DNA of 64,000 nucleotides from Oceanospirillum linum (GTDB lineage: Bacteria > Pseudomonadota > Gammaproteobacteria > Pseudomonadales > Halomonadaceae): contig NZ_MTSD02000003.1 of NCBI RefSeq assembly GCF_001995095.2, positions 434,001 to 498,000 of the forward strand. Reading direction: 5' to 3'. This document shows, one piece after another, positions 20,541 through 29,930 of this stretch (its first letter is position 1; each line of letters opens with the position of its first letter). Under the pieces are notes generated by a model that saw only the letters and a list, made by a program, of their open reading frames with translations, was not told where the DNA came from and did no database searches. Made by a program: the position numbers and the translations under genes.

Positions 20541-22565
20541 TTAAAGATCGACTCTTAAGCCGGAATAGACGAAGCGCCCGGGATGCGGGCCCTGATCATT
20601 GGGATCTGAAGGGTCTTTAGTGACATCAGCCAGATTGTCGACGCCCAGATAAACTTTCAGATGCGGATTGATTTGCTGGTTCAGCTTCAGATCCCAGGTG
20701 CTCCAGGCGGGCGTGTAATGCTCATTGTCGACATCGCTAAAGCTCTTACTCTCATAACTGCCCAGCAGCGAAGCACTAAAACCTGATCCCGGCTTGAGCG
20801 TCAGGCCGGTTTTAAACTGCTGCTGAGGACGACCGGTAAGCTGCTTTCCTGTCGATGCATTTTCGGTATCCATCAAGGTCAGTGCCGCATCCCAATACAC
20901 CAGGTTGCGCCACTGACCTTTTAGCGCCAGCTCGGCACCGGTAATCGTGGCTCGGTCAATATTCAGATATTCGTAAATGACAACGGATGGCGTACTTCTG
21001 GGATGATCGGCATTCGTGGCAGACGTGATAAGGTCGGTCAGATTATTGCGATACAGGCTCAGATCCACACTCAGCCCGGAAGGGAAGCTCAGCTCAGCTC
21101 CAATCTGATAACTATCCGAGCGCTCCGGCTGAAGATCAGGGTTTCCCATGACCATATAGCCCAAATTACTATGATCAAAAACGTAGTAGCGTTCTTTAAG
21201 GTTAGGAACACGGTACCCCATACCCACACCCGCCCTAATACGCACCTCCGCAGAGTCAAGCCAGTCTGGCGTATAAGAGACATTCACCTTGGGTGTGTAG
21301 TGACTGCCAAAATCGGAATCATACTGATAGCGCACACCGGGCAATAACTCCCAGTGACTTCCCAGAAAAATATCGTTCTGAACAAATAGTTCGGCACTCT
21401 TGTTATCCGTTCCGTTACCTATCTCGTCTGTTCTCTGATAGCCGGTCAGGGTGGGCTTATCCAGATATTGCTCCAGTTCTGCCTGGGACAGATCTGCACC
21501 CAGGGTCAGTAGCTGGTTATCTGTCAGAGGCGTGTCCCACTGGACACTACCTCGAAGAATTTTTTGCTCAGCCGTACGAATATCACCCTTTTCGGTGATA
21601 TCACTGAAAGCCTCATGGGTCAGATAGAGCGCCAGCTTATCCTCGCCAAACTGAAAACGTGCCCCTGCATCCAGATGCTTACGCTCCGCAACTTCGGTTT
21701 TATCCCGATAACCCACTCCAGGTGTAAACAGCAGGTTCTCTGCAACCAGATCCTCTTTGTAGTAACTGGGCTCAACAAAATATTCATGACCGGACGCTGC
21801 TTCATAGGCCAGGCGTGCAGAAACATTGGTTTTTGTGCCGGATGAGCCATCTCTGCTGGGGGTATCCAAATCAAGGTCATAGCCGTCGGTATCTCTGATA
21901 CTGCCATTCAGCACAGCGCTCCAGTTACCTTTATTCATGCCAAGATTTAACTGGCCATAACGGGAACTGATATCCTGCTCCCTACCGCCCAGACTCAGAT
22001 CAGAGTTACCGATATTACCCTGGCCATAGCTGCCGGCATCGGCGGTTACAGAAAGACTGAACTCTTTATCCGGGCGACGGGTAATAATATTCACCACACC
22101 ACCCATCGCAGAACTGCCATACAGCGCCGATGTAGCTCCCTTTACGACCTCTATACGTTCAATATCCGCAGTGGCCAGTTGACTGACATCCACCGATGAG
22201 CCTGTGCTGGCTGTGACGGGACGACCATTGACCAGAATCAGAACCCGATCAGCATCCAACCCCTGAAGCCATACCTCTTGGCCGCCTTTACCGTGAATAT
22301 CTTTCAGCATCAGCCCCGGTACCGTTTTCAGCGCCTCCGCAACGTTACGGGCGTGCAGGGTATCCAGCTGCTCCCGGGAGACCACCTCTGTACGTATCGG
22401 CGCATCCTCAAGCAGCCGCTCTGTCCGGGTTCCGGTAACGACCCAAGTCTCTTCCCCGGAAACCCCATCATCTGCGGAAAGCACGACGCCCGAAGACAAC
22501 AGAGCCACTGAGAAAACGATCAGATTTAAGGGATATTTCACAATAGATCCTACAACCAGAGACAT
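20541..22565 (-). CDS. TonB-dependent outer-membrane receptor, probably for heme
   Basis: A 674-residue receptor with a signal peptide, a TonB box-like ETWVVTGTRTE at about residues 39-49, a plug domain (VAEALKTVPGLMLKDI, VEVVKGATSALYGSSAMGGVV) and a 22-strand barrel ending in GRFVYSGLRVDL. It moves its ligand across the outer membrane using TonB energy. The HmuY-family partner and the nearby hmuTUV genes point to heme as substrate. I see no TonB, ExbB or ExbD gene in the window. The start may be a few codons later (an ATG is not obvious closer in). Fur-like sites lie just upstream. Confidence 0.88.
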   Translation of the reverse strand: MSLVVGSIVKYPLNLIVFSVALLSSGVVLSADDGVSGEETWVVTGTRTERLLEDAPIRTEVVSREQLDTLHARNVAEALKTVPGLMLKDIHGKGGQEVWLQGLDADRVLILVNGRPVTASTGSSVDVSQLATADIERIEVVKGATSALYGSSAMGGVVNIITRRPDKEFSLSVTADAGSYGQGNIGNSDLSLGGREQDISSRYGQLNLGMNKGNWSAVLNGSIRDTDGYDLDLDTPSRDGSSGTKTNVSARLAYEAASGHEYFVEPSYYKEDLVAENLLFTPGVGYRDKTEVAERKHLDAGARFQFGEDKLALYLTHEAFSDITEKGDIRTAEQKILRGSVQWDTPLTDNQLLTLGADLSQAELEQYLDKPTLTGYQRTDEIGNGTDNKSAELFVQNDIFLGSHWELLPGVRYQYDSDFGSHYTPKVNVSYTPDWLDSAEVRIRAGVGMGYRVPNLKERYYVFDHSNLGYMVMGNPDLQPERSDSYQIGAELSFPSGLSVDLSLYRNNLTDLITSATNADHPRSTPSVVIYEYLNIDRATITGAELALKGQWRNLVYWDAALTLMDTENASTGKQLTGRPQQQFKTGLTLKPGSGFSASLLGSYESKSFSDVDNEHYTPAWSTWDLKLNQQINPHLKVYLGVDNLADVTKDPSDPNDQGPHPGRFVYSGLRVDL

Positions 22566-22586
22566 TAAGTTAATTTGAAGCTAAAC

Positions 22587-22636
22587 GATAATAATTAGCA
22601 TTAAATTAAAATACAATGGTAATGAGAACTATTTTT
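22587..22636. promoter_or_regulatory. Two Fur-box-like sites before the TonB-dependent receptor
   Basis: GATAATAATTAGCATTAAA (22587-22605) matches the Fur consensus at 14 of 19 positions, and a second site at 22618-22636 matches at 13 of 19. Together they cover the probable promoter of the minus-strand receptor-HmuY operon. Confidence 0.7.
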
Positions 22637-22653
22637 ATTAGTTGGCCAGATAT

Positions 22654-22680
22654 AAAAAAACGGCCTCTCGGCCGTTTCAC
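22654..22680 (-). terminator. Terminator of trmB
   Basis: On the minus strand AAACGGCC, GAGA and GGCCGTTT are followed by more T. The hairpin sits 25 bases after the trmB stop. Confidence 0.85.
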
Positions 22681-22702
22681 AAAAAACAGATGCTTTGATT
22701 TA

Positions 22703-23488
22703 TCAGCTTATCCGCCGATAGATGATATCCCAAACACCATGGCCGAGGCGCTCACCCCGTTTTTCAAACTTAGTGACAGGCCGGGAATCCGGACGTGGTA
22801 CATAATCACCATCGCTGGCGGTATTCTCGTAGCCTTCTGCCACCTGCATCACTTCTACCATGTGCTCGGCGTAGTTTTCCCAATCAGTGGCCATATGGAA
22901 GCGACCACCCACTTTCAGCTTCTTACGCAGCAGCTGAACAAATTCAGGCTGTACGATACGGCGCTTATGATGGCGCTTTTTGTGCCACGGGTCCGGGAAG
23001 AACAGCTGCAAAAGATCCACAGAGCCATCCGGGATGCACTGATTCAGAACCTCAACGGCATCGTCTTCATAAGCACGCAGATTGGTTAAGCCTGCATCGC
23101 CAGCTTCGGCCAGTAACTTACCCACACCCGGCGTGTGCACTTCAATGCCAATAAAATCATGATCGCGCATGGTGTTGGCCTGCTCAAACAGAGAGTGACC
23201 CATACCAAAACCGATCTCGATAACCAGCGGTGCTTCACGGCCAAACACCTGTTGCGGCTCGATTTCACCCTGCTCCAGGGTCAACCCCCATTTTGGCCAG
23301 AACTCATCCATGCCACGCTGTTGGCCCGCCGTCATACGACCGGTGCGCAGTACAAAGCTGCGAATACGGCGCTTATGTTCTTCAGGCGTTTCGTTTTCTT
23401 TTCTTTCCTGGCTTTCTACCGGCTGCTCAGAAACCTCAGCCTCGTTGACAGCTTGATTCGGGTTTTGAGCATCAGTTGCATCAGACAT
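22703..23488 (-). CDS. trmB: tRNA (guanine-N7)-methyltransferase TrmB
   Basis: TrmB forms m7G at position 46 of tRNA using SAM. The catalytic domain starts near residue 85 with [18 protein letters not shown], and the tRNA-binding motif [20 protein letters not shown] is complete. The 261-residue length includes a polar N-terminal extension of about 50 residues rich in Glu and Gln, longer than in E. coli. It is encoded downstream of thiG on the same strand, as in Pseudomonas. Confidence 0.95.
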   Translation of the reverse strand: MSDATDAQNPNQAVNEAEVSEQPVESQERKENETPEEHKRRIRSFVLRTGRMTAGQQRGMDEFWPKWGLTLEQGEIEPQQVFGREAPLVIEIGFGMGHSLFEQANTMRDHDFIGIEVHTPGVGKLLAEAGDAGLTNLRAYEDDAVEVLNQCIPDGSVDLLQLFFPDPWHKKRHHKRRIVQPEFVQLLRKKLKVGGRFHMATDWENYAEHMVEVMQVAEGYENTASDGDYVPRPDSRPVTKFEKRGERLGHGVWDIIYRRIS

Positions 23489-23601
23489 TGTCGTTCTTTA
23501 AACCTGTATGGTGTTATTTAAAAAGTGAGGGTATCGATAGAGAACATCGGCAAGCCCGTCTCAACAGGCCTGCCCGGATCTCAGCGCACCTACGGATAAA
23601 C

Positions 23602-24399
23602 TCAGCCAATCAGCCCATCCAACGGAGATGATGCGCTGGCATATTTTTTACGGGGCATACGACCGGCCCGATACGCTTCACGACCAGCCTCAATCGCCTT
23701 ACGCATGGCAGAGGCCATCAGCACCGGGTCTTTCGCTCCGGCAATGGCGGTGTTCATCAAAACCGCTTCACAACCCATCTCCATAGCGATCGCAGCATCA
23801 GAAGCTGTACCCACACCGGCGTCAACCAGCACAGGGATATTGGCACTTTCCATGATGATGCGGATGTTGTGCGGGTTCAGAATACCCAAACCGGAACCGA
23901 TCAGGGAACCCAACGGCATAATGGCACAGGCTCCCATATCCTCCAGCTTTTTCGCCGCAATCGGATCATCATTGCAGTAAACCATGACATCAAAGCCGTC
24001 GGAGATCAGGGTCTTCATCGCCTTCAGCGTTTCTTCCATATCCGGGTACAGCGTCTTCTGATCACCCAGTACTTCCAACTTCACCAGATTGTGACCATCC
24101 AGCAACTCACGGGCCAGGCGGCAGGTACGCACGGCATCTTCAGCGGTAAAGCAACCGGCGGTATTGGGTAGAATCGTGTACTTATCCGGTGTAATCACAT
24201 CCAGCAGATTCGGCTCATCCGGGTTCTGTCCGATATTGGTACGGCGAACCGCAACGGTGACAATCTCTGCGCCACTGGCCTCAATCGCCAAGCGGGTTTC
24301 TGCCAGATCTTTATATTTACCGGTACCCACCAGTAAACGGGACTGGTAACTTTTACCCGCTATGGTCAGAAGATCGTCGTTTTTTATCGAATCCGTCAT
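23602..24399 (-). CDS. thiG: Thiazole synthase ThiG
   Basis: ThiG joins deoxyxylulose phosphate, dehydroglycine and sulfur from ThiS-thiocarboxylate to make the thiazole half of thiamine. The TIM-barrel blocks [41 protein letters not shown] (with the Schiff-base lysine) and [20 protein letters not shown] are all present in 265 residues. thiS lies 58 bases upstream on the same strand; the two act together. Confidence 0.96.
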   Translation of the reverse strand: MTDSIKNDDLLTIAGKSYQSRLLVGTGKYKDLAETRLAIEASGAEIVTVAVRRTNIGQNPDEPNLLDVITPDKYTILPNTAGCFTAEDAVRTCRLARELLDGHNLVKLEVLGDQKTLYPDMEETLKAMKTLISDGFDVMVYCNDDPIAAKKLEDMGACAIMPLGSLIGSGLGILNPHNIRIIMESANIPVLVDAGVGTASDAAIAMEMGCEAVLMNTAIAGAKDPVLMASAMRKAIEAGREAYRAGRMPRKKYASASSPLDGLIG

Positions 24400-24457
24400 C
24401 GAATGGTTTCCCCTGTCTGTGTTTATTATGTTCCGTGATTAAGCGCTTACGGCGATA

Positions 24458-24658
24458 TCAGCCACCGCCGATGGCGTGCACAATCTCAACCTGATCATTC
24501 TCATTCAGGTGGGTTTCCCCATGCTGGCTACGCGGTACAATCTCAGCATTCACTTCCACTGCGATACGCTTACCTGTCAGCTCCATTTGGATGATTAAAT
24601 CAGCCAACGTCGCCTGATCCGGCAACGTCTTCGGCTCGCCATTAACCAGTATATTCAT
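24458..24658 (-). CDS. thiS: Sulfur carrier protein ThiS
   Basis: A 66-residue ubiquitin-like sulfur carrier. The C-terminus IGGG provides the Gly-Gly end that is adenylated by ThiF and thiocarboxylated before sulfur transfer to ThiG. The start at 24658 (MNILVNGEP) matches the family; the longer open frame upstream to 24808 is non-homologous and is rejected. It heads the thiS-thiG-trmB group. Confidence 0.93.
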   Translation of the reverse strand: MNILVNGEPKTLPDQATLADLIIQMELTGKRIAVEVNAEIVPRSQHGETHLNENDQVEIVHAIGGG

Positions 24659-24845
24659 AGGTTTGTTACCTGATCTGTCGATTGCTTTTCTGTATTTAGG
24701 GCAAGCGGCGTGAAATCTGGTCTGATGGACGCTATATTTCTCCGCGCCATTGTTCATAAGCTTTTGCCTAAACCACTGCCGCTGAAAAAGGCGGATATTG
24801 TACCTCAAACCTATGGCTTTGCGGCCTTAAATCTGGAGTTACCCA

Positions 24846-25277
24846 ATGCTAAATTCCCCGGAGTCATCGAAAAAAATGCTTTTTTATTTTTACGGACTGC
24901 TCTGGCTATTAACAGGTTTGCTTGGCGCATCCTCTGTCTTTCTTGATGCCTGGCTGAGCCATGGTTTTACCAGTAGTGACAGCGATGTACTCAGCAGCCT
25001 GCAAACGGCAGTTCGCTATCAACAATTTAATAGCCTGACATTGGCGCTTAGTTTATGGGTCGCAGGGGGAGCATTACGGCAAGGGAGGCCGATAAGCGGA
25101 TTAAGTCTTGTGCCCGGCCTCTTATTTCTGCTGGCAATTTTTGCTTTCTGCGGCGGAATTTACGGTAAACATCTGCTGGGCTTTACGACCGGAGCCATCA
25201 CACCAGTCGGTGGTTTTCTGATGGCTCTGGGTTGGTTAAGTCTGGCTCATTACGGTTTTTATCAGCACAAACGTTGA
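24846..25277 (+). CDS. DUF423 (YgdD/TMEM256-type) membrane protein
   Basis: A 143-residue inner-membrane protein with four predicted helices (about residues 12-32, 58-72, 84-104, 117-135). The C-terminal ITPVGGFLMALGWLSL is the usual DUF423 signature, and the YQQFNSLTLAL segment aligns with the family's YHxxHxLAL block, though the common His is replaced. Function is unknown. It is divergent from thiS. Confidence 0.75.
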   Translation: MLNSPESSKKMLFYFYGLLWLLTGLLGASSVFLDAWLSHGFTSSDSDVLSSLQTAVRYQQFNSLTLALSLWVAGGALRQGRPISGLSLVPGLLFLLAIFAFCGGIYGKHLLGFTTGAITPVGGFLMALGWLSLAHYGFYQHKR

Positions 25278-25311
25278 TTATCGGCTGAGGGGCTGCCAGC
25301 GCAGGCGCTGA

Positions 25312-25339
25312 TTGTCGGGCTAAAGCCACGACCTACAAA
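25312..25339. repeat. Imperfect palindrome of a dispersed type
   Basis: TTGTCGGGCT and AGCCACGACCTACAA form an imperfect inverted repeat around AA. GTCGGGCTTTAGCCCGAC-like palindromes are common repeats in gammaproteobacterial intergenic DNA. It lies between DUF423 (+) and the thioesterase gene (-) and may also weakly terminate both. Confidence 0.5.
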
Positions 25340-25374
25340 GATTATGGTGGGCCGTTCTTCAGGGCGATACCGGA

Positions 25375-25848
25375 TCAGCGCGGTGGAATCGAATAGGTCG
25401 CAGTGACATGGGCCACCGGCTCATCATCACCTTCTGAGCAGATACTGATCTCGCCCACCGCCAGGCGCTTACCCAATTTCAGCAGACGTGCCTCAGCAAT
25501 AATAGCCCGGGCTGGTTCTGGCTTTCTGAGAAAGTTGATATTCAGATTAGTGGTTACCGCCAGAGCCACCGGGCCGATCTGCCCAAGAATCGCGACATAG
25601 AGACAGATATCCGCCAGCGCCATCATCGTGGGCCCGGAAACGGTTCCTCCGGGACGCAGATGGGCATCATCCACATTCAGTCGCATCACAGCGCTATTCC
25701 TGCCCATCTCAGTTACGACACCGATATGCTGAGGGAACTCTTTGTGAAGAAACTGATTGATCTCATCTACCGTCATGACAGTGTCTGACTGCCCGGCTGT
25801 ATTCTCTGGGGTAGAGGTTGCTTTTGTTGTTATTGTTGCAGTGGTCAT
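25375..25848 (-). CDS. PaaI-type hotdog-fold thioesterase
   Basis: A 157-residue hotdog-fold acyl-CoA thioesterase-like protein. The helix region LRPGGTVSGPTMMALADICLY (about residues 84-104) holds the family's general base region, and AVTTNLNINFLRKP is the usual beta strand. The start gives a Thr-rich, disordered first 25 residues, which are atypical; an internal ATG at 25779 (MTVDEINQFLHKEF) is a credible alternative start. The substrate is unknown. Confidence 0.8.
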   Translation of the reverse strand: MTTATITTKATSTPENTAGQSDTVMTVDEINQFLHKEFPQHIGVVTEMGRNSAVMRLNVDDAHLRPGGTVSGPTMMALADICLYVAILGQIGPVALAVTTNLNINFLRKPEPARAIIAEARLLKLGKRLAVGEISICSEGDDEPVAHVTATYSIPPR

Positions 25849-25942
25849 AACGACTCCTGAGCCTGTTTTTATTATGCATCACAGTATTTGCTTGTTTACA
25901 TGTTCCACGTGGGAGCCCACCTAAACATAACACAGAATCCCC

Positions 25943-26014
25943 GTAGGTCGGATAAGCGCCCTAAACGGCACGATTAAGAATGCACCGCGGGTTATTGGCG
26001 CGCCATCCGACATC
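25943..26014. repeat. REP-like inverted element between thioesterase and dgt genes
   Basis: GTAGGTCGGATAAGCGCC near 25943 and GGCGCGCCATCCGACATC near 25997 are inverted partners around a loop of about 36 bases. The ends resemble enterobacterial REP/PU sequences. The element lies just downstream of dgt and upstream of the thioesterase gene. Confidence 0.55.
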
Positions 26015-26038
26015 AATTCAGGCAGGCACGAAGCTTCA

Positions 26039-27403
26039 TCAGCCATTCAAACGGCCACCCATCTCCTGCGCCAGATCCACCGCGTAGTTGTCGGTCATAC
26101 CACCAATAAAATCCAGTACCCGACGATAAGCCTCATAGCGGCTCCAGCCAGTATCGGGAATATTCTCACCGATCAGCGACAGCACTCGTTTGTGTTTAAA
26201 GCTTAACGGTGCATCCGATCCGGTCTCTTTAAGCAGGCTCAACTCATCCACTGCGCCGCAAAAGTTCTCCAGCAAAACACCCAGAGTGGTGTAAGCCCCT
26301 ATCTCCAGCTTAGCTTTACGCGGATGATCAAAAATACGCTGCTGAGCCATCCGCTTCGCCTGAGCCACTCCCTGGGCAATATCCGGTGGGCAGGCATCAA
26401 TCAGATCCCGGTTAAAGCGGCCGGCAAGCAGCTCTTCCTGATGCTCCACAAAGGCTTTCGATACCGCGGCAACAACCTGCTCCATGGCTGCTCCCCGCAG
26501 AGCAGCGACCCGTCGCCGGTTCGAGGCCTTTGCCAACCGGCGATACCCCTCCGGTTCACTACCTGCGATCTGCAGCAGCAGACCTTCCACTTCCTGATAG
26601 GCCAGAATCTCCATCTCAAGACCATCTTCCAGATCCAGAAGGGCGTAACAGAGGTCATCTGCAGCCTCCACCAGATAAACCAGTGGGTGGCGGCACCAGC
26701 GCTGATCGGCTAACTGAATCAGGCCAAGGGCTTTTGCGGTTTCCTGCAGCATAGGCAGTTCCGTCTGGTAACAGCTGAATTTACCGGCACTTTTAGTATT
26801 ATCAGGACTTGAAGCATATGTTGCCGTCCAGGGATATTTCAGAAAAGTCCCGAGAGTGGCGTAGGTCAGCTTCATACCACCGGCAAATTGGTTGTACTCC
26901 ACCTGAGTCACCATACGAAAGCCCTGAGCGTTGCCCTCAAAGGTGATCAGGTCTGCTTTCTGCTCCGGAGTCAGACCATCAAGCCGCCCCTGTTTTTCCG
27001 CCTGCAGAAACCAGTCACGAATGGCATATTCACCGGCATGACCAAAGGGCGGGTTACCAATATCGTGCGCCAGACAGGCACTTTGCACAATAACGCCAAG
27101 ATCAGCAGGGGAGATATTATCAGGCAGGTGGTGCTGCAGGCTGTCAGCGACCATCATACCGAGGCTGCGCCCGACACAACTCACTTCAAGGCTATGGGTT
27201 AGCCGGGTGTGAATATGATCGTTTTCTGCTAACGGGTGAACCTGGGTTTTACGGCCCATACGTCTGAAGGAACCGGAAAAAACCACACGGTCATGATCTT
27301 TATGGAAGGGAGAACGCCCGACATCATCGATACCATGTCGGGACATACCTTGCAGCCGCTGGCTGGAGAGTAATTGCTGCCAGGACATTATCTGTTGACT
27401 CAT
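26039..27403 (-). CDS. dgt: Deoxyguanosinetriphosphate triphosphohydrolase
   Basis: This HD-domain enzyme splits dGTP into deoxyguanosine and triphosphate. The HD metal ligands are in RLTHSLEVS and CLAHDIGNPPFGHAGE (about residues 66-120). The 454-residue length is that of the longer Dgt class. ATG 27403 has AGGGAG six bases upstream and is preferred to the upstream in-frame start at 27436. Dgt enzymes can also limit phage DNA synthesis, but the location here, away from the defence island, argues for housekeeping. Confidence 0.92.
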   Translation of the reverse strand: MSQQIMSWQQLLSSQRLQGMSRHGIDDVGRSPFHKDHDRVVFSGSFRRMGRKTQVHPLAENDHIHTRLTHSLEVSCVGRSLGMMVADSLQHHLPDNISPADLGVIVQSACLAHDIGNPPFGHAGEYAIRDWFLQAEKQGRLDGLTPEQKADLITFEGNAQGFRMVTQVEYNQFAGGMKLTYATLGTFLKYPWTATYASSPDNTKSAGKFSCYQTELPMLQETAKALGLIQLADQRWCRHPLVYLVEAADDLCYALLDLEDGLEMEILAYQEVEGLLLQIAGSEPEGYRRLAKASNRRRVAALRGAAMEQVVAAVSKAFVEHQEELLAGRFNRDLIDACPPDIAQGVAQAKRMAQQRIFDHPRKAKLEIGAYTTLGVLLENFCGAVDELSLLKETGSDAPLSFKHKRVLSLIGENIPDTGWSRYEAYRRVLDFIGGMTDNYAVDLAQEMGGRLNG

Positions 27404-27477
27404 GCATTGCTCCCTATAAGCACTATCATAAGCCAACAGATTGCCGCTAAATCAGTTTCAGATCAAAGGGGTTGTGA

Positions 27478-28026
27478 TCAGAAGTTCATCACAAAACCAA
27501 AATTCAGGCTACTTTCCAAATCATCGGAACCTGCGCCCACATCAACTTCCATTTTCCGCCAACCCAGATAGACATCCACATCCTGAAGTGCCTGGTAGTA
27601 GGCCCGCAAAGAAAGGTCTGTCATGCCATCAACATCACCAAACGAGACAACCTGAGGGGCAAAATAGAGGTGGCCACCAAAGCGCATCTGGGGAATCTGC
27701 TGAAAAGAAAAACTTCCCTGAAGACCCAGACCTACAGCGGCTCCATCAAAATCACCTGAGCCGGTCAGAGCATAGATACGCCCACCGACACCAACGCTAT
27801 AGGTTGCGGTATCTTCCTGCGTATGCAGCCCCAAATGCCCCACCAGGGCATCTGAGCCGTTCTCTTCATGATAAAGAGCGCCTACGGCCATATTCAGGCG
27901 ATTCTGGGGCAGAGGTGCGTCGTATTCCGCACGAATTGTTTCGTTATTGATATTCAGGTCAATGGTGGCTGCCTGAGCTGTCACCGCCATTCCCGCAGTT
28001 AATGCCGCTAAAGCTAATCGTTTCAT
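27478..28026 (-). CDS. YfaZ-family outer-membrane protein
   Basis: A 182-residue exported beta-barrel protein. The signal peptide ends AVTAQA near residue 19. Alternating hydrophobic strands and the terminal phenylalanine (FGFVMNF) are those of a small outer-membrane barrel, and GLGLQGSFSFQQIPQMRFGGHLYFAPQ fits the YfaZ family as I recall it. Start ATG 28026 has GAGG upstream; the longer frame to 28074 lacks a signal. Function is unknown. Confidence 0.72.
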   Translation of the reverse strand: MKRLALAALTAGMAVTAQAATIDLNINNETIRAEYDAPLPQNRLNMAVGALYHEENGSDALVGHLGLHTQEDTATYSVGVGGRIYALTGSGDFDGAAVGLGLQGSFSFQQIPQMRFGGHLYFAPQVVSFGDVDGMTDLSLRAYYQALQDVDVYLGWRKMEVDVGAGSDDLESSLNFGFVMNF

Positions 28027-28132
28027 CGGAACCTCGGATAAGTGCAATCGATAAAATTCTCTGGCGATATGCATAAAAGATTCGCCAAAATCAATAAAAT
28101 ATCTTTATTCAGTGCAGATCTATGCCCGGTAT

Positions 28133-28780
28133 TCAGATACCGTACTGCTCGCGATACTGCCGAATCGCATCTGCATGCCGTTTGGCGCTGTCATCACCTT
28201 TATCATCCAGATACAACAGAACCTGTTCCAGCGTGATGATACTCACCACCGGCATATTGAAGTCACGTTCGACTTCCTGAATAGCAGACAGTTCACCCTT
28301 GCCACGCTCTTGACGATCCAGTGCGATCACTACGCCGCCAGGTTGTGCACCATTGGCATCAATAATCTGCATCACTTCACGGATCGCAGTGCCCGCAGTG
28401 ATCACATCATCAATGATCAACACCTTGCCTTCCAGGTCAGCACCCACCAGGACACCACCTTCACCGTGATCTTTGGCTTCTTTACGGTTAAACACATAAG
28501 GTACATCGCGGTCGTGATGATCCGCCAATGCAACAGCTGTAACGGCTGCCAAAGGGATACCTTTATAGGCCGGGCCAAAGACGACATCATATTCAACTTT
28601 TGATGCAGAGATCGCCTGCGCGTAGAATCGGCCTAAACGGGCTAAAGCCTGACCCGATTTGAACAAACCCGCATTAAAGAAATAAGGGCTGATTCGGCCT
28701 GATTTGAGGGTAAATTCGCCGAAACGTAGTACATTTTGCTCAATTGCAAACTCAATAAACTCGCGCTGGTAGTCTTGCAT
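28133..28780 (-). CDS. pyrE: Orotate phosphoribosyltransferase
   Basis: PyrE makes orotidine monophosphate from orotate and PRPP in pyrimidine synthesis. The PRPP-binding motif [16 protein letters not shown] lies at about residues 119-134, and [14 protein letters not shown] near residue 27 is a family block. The 215-residue length is standard. It is divergent from crc, the order found in Pseudomonas. Confidence 0.97.
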   Translation of the reverse strand: MQDYQREFIEFAIEQNVLRFGEFTLKSGRISPYFFNAGLFKSGQALARLGRFYAQAISASKVEYDVVFGPAYKGIPLAAVTAVALADHHDRDVPYVFNRKEAKDHGEGGVLVGADLEGKVLIIDDVITAGTAIREVMQIIDANGAQPGGVVIALDRQERGKGELSAIQEVERDFNMPVVSIITLEQVLLYLDDKGDDSAKRHADAIRQYREQYGI

Positions 28781-28871
28781 TCATGAAACTCCGGTAGATT
28801 TGGCTGCTGAGTATTTACCAAAACGTCTAAAGCTCGGGTATCATACACGCTCGTCGTAGCAGGAACCACGT

Positions 28872-29633
28872 ATGAAGATCATCAACATTAACTTAAACGG
28901 CATTCGCCGGGCCGTAGACAGAGGCTTTCTGGACTGGCTTCAACAGCAGGATGCAGACGTTATCTGTGTACAAAATCTGCAGGCCAAGTCCTATGAACTG
29001 GACGATTCAGTCCTGTATCCACAGGGTTATGAAGGCTACTTTTTCGATGCAGATCAGGACAACTTTGGCGGTGTTGGCGTTTATTGCCGCAAACTACCCA
29101 AAGCGATTATGACAGGTCTTGGTTTTGAACAGGCGGATTTTGAAGGCCGCTTTATTCAGGCAGACTTTGATAAGTTCAGCATCGCGTCTTTTCTGATGCC
29201 GGATAACAGCGATCCACAGGCAAAATATGCCTTTATGGAGCAGTTCAACGAGTATCTGAAAAAACTGCGCCGCAAGCGCCGTGAGCACATTATCTGCGGC
29301 AGCTGGTATATCGCCCACAAAACGATTGATCTGGCGGACTGGGCTAACAATCAGGACACACCAGGGTTCCGACCGGTGGAGCGTGCCTGGCTGGATCAGG
29401 TATTTGGCCCCATGGGCTTTCTGGATGCGTTCCGTGAAGTGAACCGCGAGGAAGGCCAGTACTCCTGGTATCCAGAGGTTGATAAACCACGTAACCGACA
29501 GGATGGCTGGCGGATCGACTACCAGGTAACAGGGCCGAACATGCGGCGCAATATCGTAAACGCCTGGTTTGATACTCAGGCTAACTTCTCAGAGTTCGCA
29601 CCTCTGGTGATTGAGTACGATATCGACCTGTAA
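28872..29633 (+). CDS. crc: Catabolite repression control protein Crc
   Basis: Crc works with Hfq to hold A-rich mRNAs and block their translation during carbon catabolite repression. The 253-residue chain has the exonuclease III/EEP fold but lacks catalytic residues. The metal-binding Glu of ExoIII is Gln in VICVQNLQ, the Asp of CGDWNIAH is Ser in CGSWYIAH, and the final catalytic His is absent in SEFAPLVIEYD. The RRKRREHIICGS block is strongly Crc-like. Position next to pyrE and rph matches Pseudomonas. Confidence 0.88.
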   Translation: MKIININLNGIRRAVDRGFLDWLQQQDADVICVQNLQAKSYELDDSVLYPQGYEGYFFDADQDNFGGVGVYCRKLPKAIMTGLGFEQADFEGRFIQADFDKFSIASFLMPDNSDPQAKYAFMEQFNEYLKKLRRKRREHIICGSWYIAHKTIDLADWANNQDTPGFRPVERAWLDQVFGPMGFLDAFREVNREEGQYSWYPEVDKPRNRQDGWRIDYQVTGPNMRRNIVNAWFDTQANFSEFAPLVIEYDIDL

Positions 29634-29640
29634 TTCTGGT

Positions 29641-29800
29641 ACCCGGGAAGATACCTGCACCTGCCGGATTTTTTACCCTCTGCCGTTTCAGGACGACAAC
29701 GATCAGATTCAGATCAAAAGCAGGGTTCTGGCTTACGATGAATGCGGCACACAGAGAAGACTCTAACGTGCCGCCCAGAAGGTGCAGGGGCACCCCGGGA
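29641..29800. repeat. Inverted-ended intergenic element after crc
   Basis: CCCGGG plus CCTGCACCT on the left (29642-29662) is mirrored by AGGTGCAGG and CCCGGG on the right (29780-29799), enclosing about 117 bases without a gene. This could be a small non-coding mobile relic or a large stem-loop. No target-site duplication was identified. Confidence 0.35.
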
Positions 29801-29820
29801 GCTTGTCAGGCAGGTGACAA

Positions 29821-29864
29821 AAAGAAGCCCGTGATCGCTTTCAACAGTGATCACGGGCTTCTTT
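29821..29864. terminator. Bidirectional terminator between crc and rph
   Basis: A perfect 16-bp stem, AAAGAAGCCCGTGATC with its complement, encloses 12 bases. The A- and T-rich ends allow termination of crc (+) and rph (-). Confidence 0.92.
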
Positions 29865-29930
29865 GCATCTGCCGTTAGACAAGCGCACCTTTTACACTGC
29901 AGAAAATCTATCTACAGCAAAGAGTGCAGC

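Noticed and set aside
24659-24808. N-terminal extension of thiS
   Set aside because: The 50 extra residues are unlike any ThiS and run into the promoter region; the 66-residue form is standard.
26039-27403. dgt as part of a phage-defence system
   Set aside because: Although Dgt-type enzymes can act in defence, this one sits alone with housekeeping neighbours and has the normal length and motifs.
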